A DNA stretch of 64,000 bases from Sporobolomyces roseus. Taxonomy: Eukaryota; Basidiomycota; Microbotryomycetes; Sporidiobolales; Sporidiobolaceae. The position numbers and the translations under genes were made by a program. Below are positions 1 through 9,447 of the stretch, in pieces (positions within the stretch are counted from its first letter, which is position 1; each line of letters opens with the position of its first letter). A model generated the notes under the pieces. That model was given only the letters and a program-made list of their open reading frames with translations, ran no database searches and was not told where the DNA came from. Location of the stretch: positions 1,240,001-1,304,000 of the forward strand of contig JADILM010000001.1 in assembly GCA_016617785.1 (NCBI GenBank). The letters are read 5' to 3'.

Positions 1-1672
1 TGATTAAGTCAAGTACTCTATTCGGATCCTTCAGCTGCTTATTTGGCTCGTCATGTCGGTCACTTGAGTGGACTACCAGTCGATGTACCAGCTGTCACCA
101 TCAACAGGTTAGCTCTCTTACTCTTTTCCGAGATCAGGCTGGTGGGGTGCAACGAAGGAGAAAGGAGCTAATCTAGATTGTATGGGATGTAGGCTGTGTG
201 GCAGTGGCTTCCAAACGATTATCAACGCTGCTCAGGAGATCAAGTTGGGAGAAGCAGACGTCGTTTTGACGGGTGGTTCAGAACAAATGTCAATGTCTCC
301 TTGTCAGTTCAATCGCTTTTCTCTATCTGACTCCTTTCAGATGCTGATCGAGGAATGCGAAGATCGACAGACAACCTTTCGGGGGCTTCGAGGTTCGGAA
401 CTCGATATGGTGTCGACTTGAAATTGGAAGATTCTCTCGCTGCTGCTTTGACGGATCGTGTACCAAATCCTACGTGCGTCGAAGGTTCACTATTTCACAG
501 AGGATGTCTCTAGATGACTAACGCTGTTCAGAAACCCGTTCGTCGCAGTCCCATGGGAATGTTCGTCTCATCTTCTTTTGCGCGTCTCGCTTGAGCTATC
601 CAGCTAAATCGACTCCTTCCCCCTTCCTATAGTACCGCTGAGAACCTCGCAAACAAATACGGTATCACTCGTCAACAATGTGATGAATACGCTTTACAAA
701 GTCAAAAACGATGGAAAGAAGGTAAATTTTTATTCCCTTCGTTTCGCAAGTTCTTCCTTCACTAACTCAGTCTCTTCACGTAGCACTCGATGCTGGAGCT
801 TTCAAAGATGAGATCACACCCATCTCTCTCCCACCCAAGAAAAAAGGAGGAGAACCTATCACTTTCACCCAAGACGAGCACGCCCGACCTCAAGTAACGA
901 TTGAGCAACTCGGGAAACTCCCTTCTGTCTTCGCGAAAGGAGGTGTAGTGTCCGCTGGTAACGCGAGTGGAATCTGTGATGGTGCAGCTGCGAATGTGGT
1001 CGTTTCGGAAGAGGCTTTAGGGAGGTATGGGATCAAACCCTTGGCGAAAGTTCTGAGTTATCATGTAGTTGCGGTTGAACCTAGTATCATGGGTGAGTCT
1101 CGAGCTTTCTTTTTTGTTCTGATCACCGACAGCTGATAGAGATGTGCCGCTCTTCACAGGTATCGGACCAGTTGAAGCGATCAAAGGAGCTCTCGAAAAG
1201 GCTTCCCTCAAGATGTCTGATATCGATGTACGTTCTCTTCATCCCTTTTTCACCTCTTTCTCCGATGGCGAATCTCGGGATTGTCGTCCTTAACTCGAAA
1301 GAAGCACGAGCTGACTTCGTATCTTTCCCCTTCGCGTTCTCTCTTTTCCCGCTCGATCTATAGCTCTTTGATGTCAACGAAGCTTTCGCTGCTCAATGGT
1401 TGTCGGTTCAGCGAGAACTAGACCTCCCGAATGACAAGACGAACGTTTTCGGTGGAGCTATCGGTACGTCTCTCTTTCTCTCTCGGTCCCTTTTGCTCTC
1501 TACTGACCCCCACGCTCGGGACACAGCTCTCGGACATCCTCTCGCAGCGAGTGGAGCACGTATCACTGCCAACTTGGTGCACAACCTTCACCGACTCAAC
1601 AAACGATACGCCGTTGGAGGAGCTTGTATCGGTGGTGGACAAGGTATCGCAATCGTTCTCGAGCGATGCTAA
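1..1672 (+). CDS. 3-ketoacyl-CoA thiolase (acetyl-CoA acyltransferase), 5' part outside window
   Basis: This is a thiolase of the mitochondrial ACAA2 / acetyl-CoA acyltransferase type, which catalyses the last, thiolytic step of beta-oxidation or its reverse. The first exon in the window begins near base 35 after an acceptor (tccttcag) and reads [20 protein letters not shown]. The nucleophile-cysteine block NRLCGSGFQ is assembled across an intron at about 108-193. Further on are [10 protein letters not shown], the NEAFAAQ block, the [10 protein letters not shown] block with the catalytic histidine, and the C-terminal catalytic cysteine in [10 protein letters not shown], seven codons before the stop. 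The gene has many short introns. The N-terminus, including any targeting peptide, lies upstream of the window, so mitochondrial versus peroxisomal location cannot be read. The family call is secure; the exact substrate preference is not. Confidence 0.93.
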
Positions 1673-1805
1673 GCCCACTCGCTTCGTAACTAGCATGGTG
1701 TACCTTTCGTGTTGTCTTCTCTCTCTTTCTCTCTCGTTCAATCGATGTTTTGCAAATTCAAAGTAGTCTTGTCGTTTACTATTCATTGTCTCTAACAGAG
1801 GAATG

Positions 1806-2929
1806 CTACTTCTTCCGAGTTGTCCCTGCTCCATGCATCTTTCTCTTCTTGAATCCTCCTCCTCCTCCTCCCGTCGCTGGTTTCTCCTCAACTTTCTCTA
1901 CCTCGACTTTCTTTTCGTCCTCCTCCTCTTCTGCCTTGGCCCCTTCCGGCGGTTGTTCAAACTCCAACATAGGTTCATCCTTGATTTCTGCCTGCGCCCA
2001 ACCTCCGACTCCACCATCAAGTCTCCTCGATGATTCCTCTTTGACTCGTTCATCGTCCCGCGCTCTCTCTTCCAACGCTTGTTCCTCCTTCAACGTCAAT
2101 CTCTTTCTCTTCAGATTGATCCCAATTCTCGACGGATCAAAATCGTCGTCCGTATCCACCTGCTTCTCCGTAAAATACCCTTTTCGTTTCGGTGCCAAAA
2201 TTTCTTTCTCCTCTTCTTTCGCTTCTCCATCTTCCTTGACAACCGGTTTCTCGTCCTCCTTCTTGACCTGCAGTGGTAACTGATCGACAGGTAACAGCCC
2301 ACCAGTCGGCACCATTGGAGCTTGAGGTTGAACCCTAGGTTTCTTGACGACTTTCTGCCATTCCCCTATTGTACCCTCTTTCTGTCTCATCTCTGCTTCC
2401 TCTTTCTTCTTCTCCGCTTCGTCGTCCTTGTATCCTAATGATTCTGCCGTAGTGTAATTCGCATAAGGATCTGAAGGTTTCGGGGCGATTGTCGGTGGAG
2501 TAGGTTTCGAGGAAGAAGAAGTGGATGCGATTGGTGTTTCATCCTCTGCTGTCGCACCTTCGATTCCCATAGCTGCTTTCGCTGCCTACACTCCTCATAC
2601 CTCGTCAGTCAGAAGTAAGCTACGAAGAGAGAGAGGAAGAGAGAGACTTACAGCGTCTATTCTAGCGATCTCTTTCGCCTCCTCATTTTTATCCTTCTGA
2701 TCCCTCGCTCCCCGTTTATATATATCCCTAATATACCTCTCATAATTCCCTTTGTGTCTGAATCCAGTCTCGTGTTGTGTGCGTGACTGTACAATCGAAG
2801 TAAGATGAGTTTCATTGAAAGGGGTAGAGAGAGAGAGGGAGAGGAAAGACTTACGGGCTTGTCATCGGCTATGTAGATCTTGCAATACTTGCAGAAGTAT
2901 TTGTCTCGACTGATCCAGTAGTCTGCCAT
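1806..2929 (-). CDS. WBP4/FBP21-like splicing factor with matrin-type zinc finger
   Basis: The protein begins MADYWISRDKYFCKYCKIY, the start of the U1/matrin-type C2H2 finger seen in WW-domain-binding protein 4 (FBP21), a spliceosome-associated protein. The finger's C-x2-C pair is in exon 1. The two histidines follow after the first intron in the stretch reading QHETGFRHKGNYERYIRDIY. Residues AKEIARIDAAAKAAMGIEG follow a second intron. The remainder is charged and probably disordered, with DTDDDFDPSRIGINLKRKRL and a C-terminal FKKRK basic motif, as in WBP4 relatives. I see no canonical WW domain in the remainder, unlike animal WBP4. The start at 2929 is the first ATG and matches the family N-terminus. 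It converges on the thiolase 133 bp away and lies 340 bp downstream of CSN1 on the same strand. Confidence 0.8.
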
Positions 2930-3269
2930 CTTGTTCGAAGAGGAGTCAAGTGGGGAGGAAAAGATCAAAGAGAAAGAGGAGGGGGAGAGAGCCACTGATG
3001 TGCTACTGTGTCTGCTCTGTTGAGTGTATGGCTTGTCTGTGGTCGAGAGCGAGAAGCAGAATTTGCGAATGAAGTGTGGAAGAGAGAGAAACGCGAACCT
3101 CTCTCTCTCTGTCGCAGAAATGACTCCACTCGAACGTAGTACTGAACTTTTCATTGCTATACACAAACAAACATCTCCTGAACAAATTGCGAACGAACAA
3201 AAAAAAAAGCGAAAGGGGTATCGAAAATTGCGAGAGACGAAGAAATGAAGAACGACGAGGACAAGCAGA
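2930..3269. other. Intergenic spacer between CSN1 3' end and WBP4-like start
   Basis: 340 bp. It must hold the CSN1 terminator and the WBP4-like promoter. It is rich in GA/TC stretches on the minus strand. No extra gene is supported here. Confidence 0.5.
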
Positions 3270-5143
3270 TCAATCATCAGAGAGACGTTGTTGATGTTGT
3301 TGCTGTTGTTGAGATCCCCTTGCTGGTTTGACAATGATATCGGCATGAAGCAATTTCATCCTATCAGACCCCTCAAAGTCAGTTTCGAATCCCTCTTCGA
3401 AAGAGAGCAGGTATAGCTTACCTCAATTGACTCGCCGTAGCTCTCTTCATAACCTTCTCCCCTTCCTCCAACGCATTCCTGAACGCTTCACCCCTCGCAT
3501 CTTTCCTCTTGGCGACCAGAGTACCACTAGCCGAATCGATCCTCGCTTTCAAATAACCTTGACCGATCAACTCGATCAACTCTCCTTCGAGGTGAGGTTG
3601 AGGGATTCCGAAAGACGAAGCCATTCGGGAGAGGGAGACTGAAGCGAAGGGTTGGAAGTAGGCCAAGAGGGCTCGTTGGCGAATGAGGCGAACGAGGGAA
3701 ATGAAATGAGGTGCGAGGTGAATATCAAACAAGGGTCGATGCTATTCATCGAGATCAAGTAGAGTCAGCATGGGAGATAAGAGAGGGGAGAGGAGAAAGC
3801 GTACCTCGTATTTTGCGAGTAATTCGAGACCATGTTTGAACTTGCTATCGTAGAAAGCGCGAACGATGTCACGGAGGTAAGGTTCGAGATCGAGGAAAGG
3901 ACGAAGGTTCGAGTTCTCCAACACCCTCGCACGGAGTTGTGCACGATCGAAACAGGCGAGAGAAGTCAGAACAGCATAAAGTGCGATATCTCCTCCTGGA
4001 ATAAACTGTAATTCCAGCTCCCGAGTTCAGTTCTGAACGACTGAGGACGAGAGAGCGAGACTTACGTGACTAGTTCCAGCAGTAACAGCTTCAGTTCCAA
4101 GATCAGTGAAATTCCTAGCAGCTTTCTCGAAATTCCCTGAACCGAGATGAGCGACTCCTCCAGCAACGATCAACCTCTCTTGAACGATCTTGCGTTCACG
4201 TTCTTTCGCTGCTTCGAGTGGGTCTTGAGCGGGTGCGACCATTCCTGGGAGGTTGACGGCTGCTGCTTTGGGTTTGTTTCCGTTGGCAGCGGAGAGAGCT
4301 GCGTCGACTGCAGATTCAGCTTTCACGACGTAGTTGCGGACGAAAGCGTAGTTGGACATGTCGAGAGCGATCTATAGGAAATGTCTGTTCAGTCTCGTAT
4401 TGAGACTGGAGAGGAGAAAGCAGGAGAAACTCACTTCGATAACTCCCATACACATGTCGAGAACGTGTTGACTAGTCGTGCAGTATTCACGAGACTTGGT
4501 GTATGACCTGACAGCGTCTTGAAGCTCTCCACACTTGTATTGGAACCTTGCGAGATCACGGTAACCCATCTGGAAATTGAAACGAAATCAGAGAAATCGA
4601 GGTGAGTTCGAGGAAGTGTGAGCCTACCCTGATTGATTCCTTAATCAGGTTCGTCGTGTAACCTTTCAATTCAACCTCTAGCTTCTCTTTCCCACTCTGC
4701 GCATCCTTCTTCGCTTGATCCAACCAATTCCTATCCAATTGAACCTGATTCCCTTTCGTAGCATCGTACCAACTGACTGCGGTCGGATCTTGTTCACTTC
4801 CAGATTCGATCGCACTGATATGTTGTCGATACAAGTGGAAGACCTCTTGGTAGAGTTGAATGTCGAGAGTGAGTTGTTTGATTGAAGTGAGTGCGAGAGC
4901 GAGGGCGGCACCACAGAGGGAAGGTGAAGAGTTGGATACGTAGAGTAATCGATTGATCTTACTCCTACCTGTAAGTAAAGCCCTCAGATCAGTGTCTTGA
5001 TCAGTGAGATAGATGATGAAAGTGCACTCCTCACCTTCCCAGGTGTTTGCAACTTGATCAAGGTCATAAGGGGAGGATTCTGATACAGCAATACGCCGAA
5101 TAGGTTGACTAGAAGTAGATGCAGCTGGTAAATCAATATCCAT
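3270..5143 (-). CDS. CSN1: COP9 signalosome subunit 1 (CSN1/GPS1), PCI-domain protein
   Basis: CSN1 is a scaffold subunit of the COP9 signalosome, which removes Nedd8 from cullins. The start at 5143 gives MDIDLPAASTS. The TPR-like helical part contains MGYRDLARFQYKCGELQDAV and the typical SREYCTTSQHVLDMCMGVIE. The PCI/winged-helix part contains MASSFGIPQPHLEGELIELI followed by YLKARIDSASGTLV. The last exon is small: after an intron at about 3366-3417 it reads MKLLHADIIVKPARGS, a short glutamine run and LSDD, ending with TGA at 3270-3272. The alternative identity, proteasome Rpn7, is less likely given the SREYCT block and the C-terminal extension. At least seven introns interrupt the gene. Confidence 0.85.
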
Positions 5144-5184
5144 CGTTGATGGTTGAGAAATGAGGTGGAGGTAGAGAAAGAGGG

Positions 5185-5190
<6 letters not shown>

Positions 5191-5216
<26 letters not shown>
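5191..5216. repeat. (GA)13 microsatellite in the CSN1 5' region
   Basis: A perfect GA dinucleotide run, inside a longer purine-rich tract that begins about 5160. On the coding strand of CSN1 it is a TC/polypyrimidine tract 48-73 nt upstream of the ATG, so it is probably in the 5' leader or core promoter. CT-rich leaders are common in fungi. Confidence 0.85.
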
Positions 5217-5220
<4 letters not shown>

Positions 5221-5374
5221 TTTCGCAACTCTTCAAAGATCGACTGAGTACGTATCGAGTGTATTACTGACTGATTAAAACGACGAAAGAGATACCAAAC
5301 CAATCGGAAATCTATAAACTGATGAAACGACGATGGAGAAAACTATTGACAAAACCCTCCTTTCGCAACCCTCT

Positions 5375-8289
5375 CTACGCTTGAACTTGTTCCTCCTTCT
5401 TCTCCTCGACAATCTCATGTTGAACCTCCTTGACCTTGTTCTCCCCCGCCCTACTCTCATCCGGTTTCGAACTAACCTTTGCCCACATCCCCAATGCCAT
5501 ACTCGCCGCACTCTTCTTCCCTATGATCACATCGACGCTCTCTCCCGCCTGTCTCGCCAACTCCTGATCACTCCACCCTGCCAACGAACACAACGGTGGA
5601 TTCTCCCCTCTGAACTGTCCCAACAAGAATCCACCCTCGACCGCTTTCACTCGATCGTCCAAACGAATCTTCCTGTACTTGTCCAAATCACTCGAATACT
5701 TCTGATCCCACTCTGATCGTTTCGCCAACCATTTCCTTACGGGTCCTGCATGGACTTTCCCGATATGTTCAGGGTCCATCCGACATCCAGGTAGTTCGGA
5801 AGCAGGTTCGAGAGGTCGAGTTTTACCGTGGTTCGAGACTCGTTGTCGGATCATATTGTTCTCGTCGAAATGAGGGAGGTGTCCAGTAACTCGAATGATT
5901 CCATCAGAGTATCTCGCGGAATTTGAGGTTGATCCTCCTTCTTCTCGATCGTCGTCCGAGGAACACGAAGCGGACGAACCAGAATCTGGTGATTCATCTC
6001 CTTCGATTTCGTGATGAATCTTCGTGTTGGCGAGTTTTAGATCGATATTTGTGAGAGCTTGTGCAACGATCGCTTGATCATTCACTGCAGAAGTCGTCAC
6101 TTGCGCCTCCTCTCCAGGTGTAGTTTCGAGAGTAGAAGATCGAGAGGGCTGAGATGAACTGTTGCGGGAGGAGTGATGGAGGTGGTGAGAGGAGTGTCGA
6201 TGATGAGAGTGGTGACCGTTTCCGTTTCCATTCTCTCGATCTTTCTTCGCTTTCGCACCAGTGAGGAAGAACAGACCAGCATTTGCTGCTCCTCGATAGA
6301 TCTAATATCATTGGTAACGCATAATCAATCACCGCTCGTATCGAAAAGACGAGAGAGACAGAGGAAACTCACATATTTAGCGATTGAAGCGACCGAGAGT
6401 GTAGTAGCGACATGACATCCACCTTCGAACAACTGGAACTGAACGAGAGTAGCGGGATATTCGGCTTCGAGGTGCGCTCGTTGAGTAGGGTAGGTTTCGA
6501 GAATGTGAGAAGAGGGAGGGTAGGCAGAAGGGTTCGCAGCTTTGTGAGCGATGTAAGTGATCTCGTCTCGAAGTAATTCGTCACTTCCAGCAGCCTGTGA
6601 TGAAGACGAGCGACATGAGGAACGTTTGGCGAGACAGGTAAGCAGAGGAGAGGGAACTTACGATGTAGAGAGGACAGAGACCACCTAGAGAACCTTGATT
6701 GACAGGAGAAACGAGTGGGTGATCCATCAAGTTATTCGGGCAGTACATCTGTGCGCTTTCCATTCTCCCATCAGTCTCGATTCTCGGGAGCAGAGATGAG
6801 AAAAGAGCTGGAAACTCACCTGTACTTGTTCGTACAATTGAACGACTTGACCTCCATCTTCCCCTAGTAACACTTGTTCCAAACCACATTCTTTACTCGG
6901 TGGAGGTGGCCAAACAAGATCGGGTTTGTAAATGAATCCTTTTGAAGGGATGTAATCTCCGGAATCTGCCAATGGATTCGCCGCCGACATCAGTCTTCTC
7001 ATCGAAGGAGAGATGTGAGGGATAAGACTGACCGTCACCGTTGACTGAAGGGAAAGAGTGCGCAAGGTCGACCCAAGGAGAAATGAGAGTAGCTCCTGCA
7101 GGTTGAGGTAATCCCAAGTCTCGCAACAGAACAAGAAGCTAATCACTCACTGCGACGTGTCAGCTAGCGCTCAATCCTGATGATAGAAGAGGGGGGAAGG
7201 TGTGCTCACAGATAACGCTAATCCACCACCCGCTGAATCTCCCGAAAGAATGATTTTACTCGGATGAATCGCTGAATGTCCTGAACCGCTAGGCGGGTCG
7301 ATGAGGAATAGATAACTTGCGAATGCGTCGAGTAAGGCACAGGGGAATGGGTATTGAGGTGCGAGACCTAATGGAGAACGAGAAGGTCAACTCTTTTCAT
7401 GAAGAGCAAGGGAGGAGATGCAGAGAAAGGAAGTCACGTTGTGAAGGAGCGACAGCGAGCGCGCCGAGTTTACGGGCATGTCGTTGGATTTGATACCGAT
7501 GCGTTTCAACTGTTTTCCGTTGAGCGAATCAAGGGAATTGAGAGAAACGGTTAGCAAATTCGATTCTCTGAGACAGAAAACGAAAACGATGCTGACGAGA
7601 ACTGAAGAAATGCGCTCCACCTGTTTGAGCGTCGCTATAGTATGAGTGAGATCGAAGAGAACGGAGAGCAATGAGAAGACGGACCGTGAAGATATAGTAA
7701 GACTCGTTCTGGTGGTGCAGCACCTCGTTTCAGCTTGTCCTTCTTCATCTGAGCAAAGAAGGAAAAGCTCAACGTCAGCTTGAGCGCTAGATGTGTTGCA
7801 AGTTTCAGCGATAGCTCACCTCTATCCATTCTCCTGTTAAATCTCTCCCTCTCATCCTCCACCATTTCGTTCCTCCCACCAATTCCATCGTTTTCGGATC
7901 CATCTCCAATGCCTTCAATAAGAGTTCCGCCGCTCGATCAATATTGTAATCGGGTACAGTTACGACAGATTTGAGAACCCATTTAGGATTTGGAACTTTT
8001 GCTGCCGTGAACGCTTGTAGATCTGAAACGCCATGTGTCGAAGCGTACTCTAGGAACTGTCTCACGATTTGAAGACCTAAACGCCGCAAATCCATGTGTC
8101 AGTGAGGTTTGAACGAGAGGTAGAAAAATGAGCAAACTATTTGAACTTACCTTCAAAATAGATCAGTTCAGAGGATGGGTGTTGACGCTTCTTGTTCTTC
8201 CTGTACTTGGCAAGGTACTTGAAGAAGGAGGTAGCTCCAGTAGGTGCAGTGTGAGCTGCGATCCCGCTGATAGTCAAATTGCCCGTCAT
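5375..8289 (-). CDS. Alpha/beta-hydrolase fold-3 (hormone-sensitive-lipase type) esterase, steryl acetyl hydrolase-like
   Basis: This is a serine esterase of the HSL/alpha-beta-hydrolase-3 family. The oxyanion-hole HGGAH is formed across an intron (YLHG / GAHFF). The nucleophile elbow is GDSAGGGLALS, and the acid residue is probably in AAGSDELLRDE. The base is probably the histidine of GGCHVATTL. N-terminal to the fold, ELVGGTKWWRMRGRDLTGEW resembles fungal steryl-acetyl-hydrolase-like proteins. Translation must start at 8289 (MTGNLTISGIAAH), because no other upstream ATG lies in the leader on this strand. The long C-terminal tail after the hydrolase fold is unusual: a histidine-rich patch, then an acidic serine-rich stretch and about 200 further residues of unknown role. 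The substrate is inferred only; lipid or sterol esters are plausible. Confidence 0.82.
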
Positions 8290-8660
8290 TCCTTTCGACT
8301 GTGGGTCGGCGAGGACGTTTGCTTCTAGGTCGGCCAAATCAGTCGCGGGTGAGAACGAGGTGCTGCCTTTCGAAAGTGGTAAGTTTGAATTGAATACAAG
8401 TGAGTGGAGGAGAGATGAAGTTGAAAGAGTCTTTCGAATTGTCAACCTTTGCTTCGCAATTTGAGGGAGAGCAAAGGTAAGGAAAATTCCCCCCGAATTT
8501 CGCTTCTTCAAACCACTTCCAGTAAGTACGATCAACTCGCTGTAGGCTCTCTAGTACCTCACTAGAACCTTCAGCTATCCCTACAATCACGCGAACTAGA
8601 CTGACGAATCTTCTTCCCGAATCTTTCCACCTCACTTTCTTAGATCAAACAGTTCAATCG
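8290..8660. promoter_or_regulatory. Divergent promoter region between hydrolase and QCR8
   Basis: 371 bp separate the two divergent start codons. On the hydrolase strand the upstream reading frame stays open for a distance but contains no ATG, which supports 8289 as the start. No specific factor site is claimed. Confidence 0.5.
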
Positions 8661-9200
8661 ATGCGTTCCTCGGCTCCCGTTCTATCTGGTATGCCCACAG
8701 GGCACAAATACATGGGTTGGTGGGGAGAGGTAAGTACAACACGCTCTTCTCTTATTGGACGAGGCAACGAGAAGCCACTCACATCAAACCTAATTCTGAT
8801 CAACTCGACTCTCGATGATTATGATTGAATAGATGGGTGGACCTAAACAAAAGGGTATCGCTACCTACAGTCAGTCTTTACTGTTTCTCTCTTGTCCGTC
8901 TTGATGAGCAAGTGAAACTGATTCCGAAGTGGATCAATTTAGCCCTCTCTCCTTTCCGTCAAGATCCTATGCGAGGTGCTTACAAGCACTGGGCTGTCAA
9001 CGGTGCCAAGCGTCTAGGTCAACAAGCCGTTTACTTCGCAGTTCCTTTCGGTCTCGGTACGCATCCCTCATCTCCCATAGAAACCTCGAGAAACTGAAGC
9101 GGAATGTGTTGCTCTAGGTTACGCACTCATTCAATGGGCTATCAAGGATAACCACCTCCGAAACTCGAAGCACGGTCAAGCAAAGGGTCTCTTCCCATAA
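8661..9200 (+). CDS. QCR8: Ubiquinol-cytochrome c reductase subunit 8 (complex III)
   Basis: A small inner-membrane subunit of respiratory complex III (the ubiquinone-binding QP-C family). Exon 1 (8661-8729) reads MRSSAPVLSGMPTGHKYMGW and ends WGE. Exon 2 starts at 8833 with MGGPKQKGIATY, matching the strongly conserved GWWG-MGGPKQKG junction of yeast Qcr8. Later exons give LSPFRQDPMRGAYKHWAVNG and a hydrophobic AVYFAVPFGLGYALIQWA that forms the single membrane span. The protein ends NSKHGQAKGLFP. An alternative start at the internal methionine (MPTGHKY) is possible, since yeast begins close to that position. The length of about 100 residues fits the family. Confidence 0.93.
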
Positions 9201-9447
9201 ACGCCCACCTTTTTTTACCTTCCCTTGTCTTTTCAATTTTTTGTGTCTTGCTTCCTTCTCCCTCCTGCAACCTTTATAGTTCGTTCACTCCCACTCTCTC
9301 TCGGTCGTCCGATTCTCGACGTCAACAAGGTGTGACGATTCGAAAGCCGATTTTCTGATCGCGAAGTCTACGAAAGAATTTGGCTTTCGCTCCACTGATC
9401 CTTCAAAGCTAGTCAAGCTTTACAACAACAACCTCGAGGCCGCTAGC

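Noticed and set aside
1418..1891. 157-codon minus-strand frame over the thiolase end
   Set aside because: It is antisense to conserved thiolase exons and is Arg/Glu-rich, as expected of the complement of CT-rich DNA.
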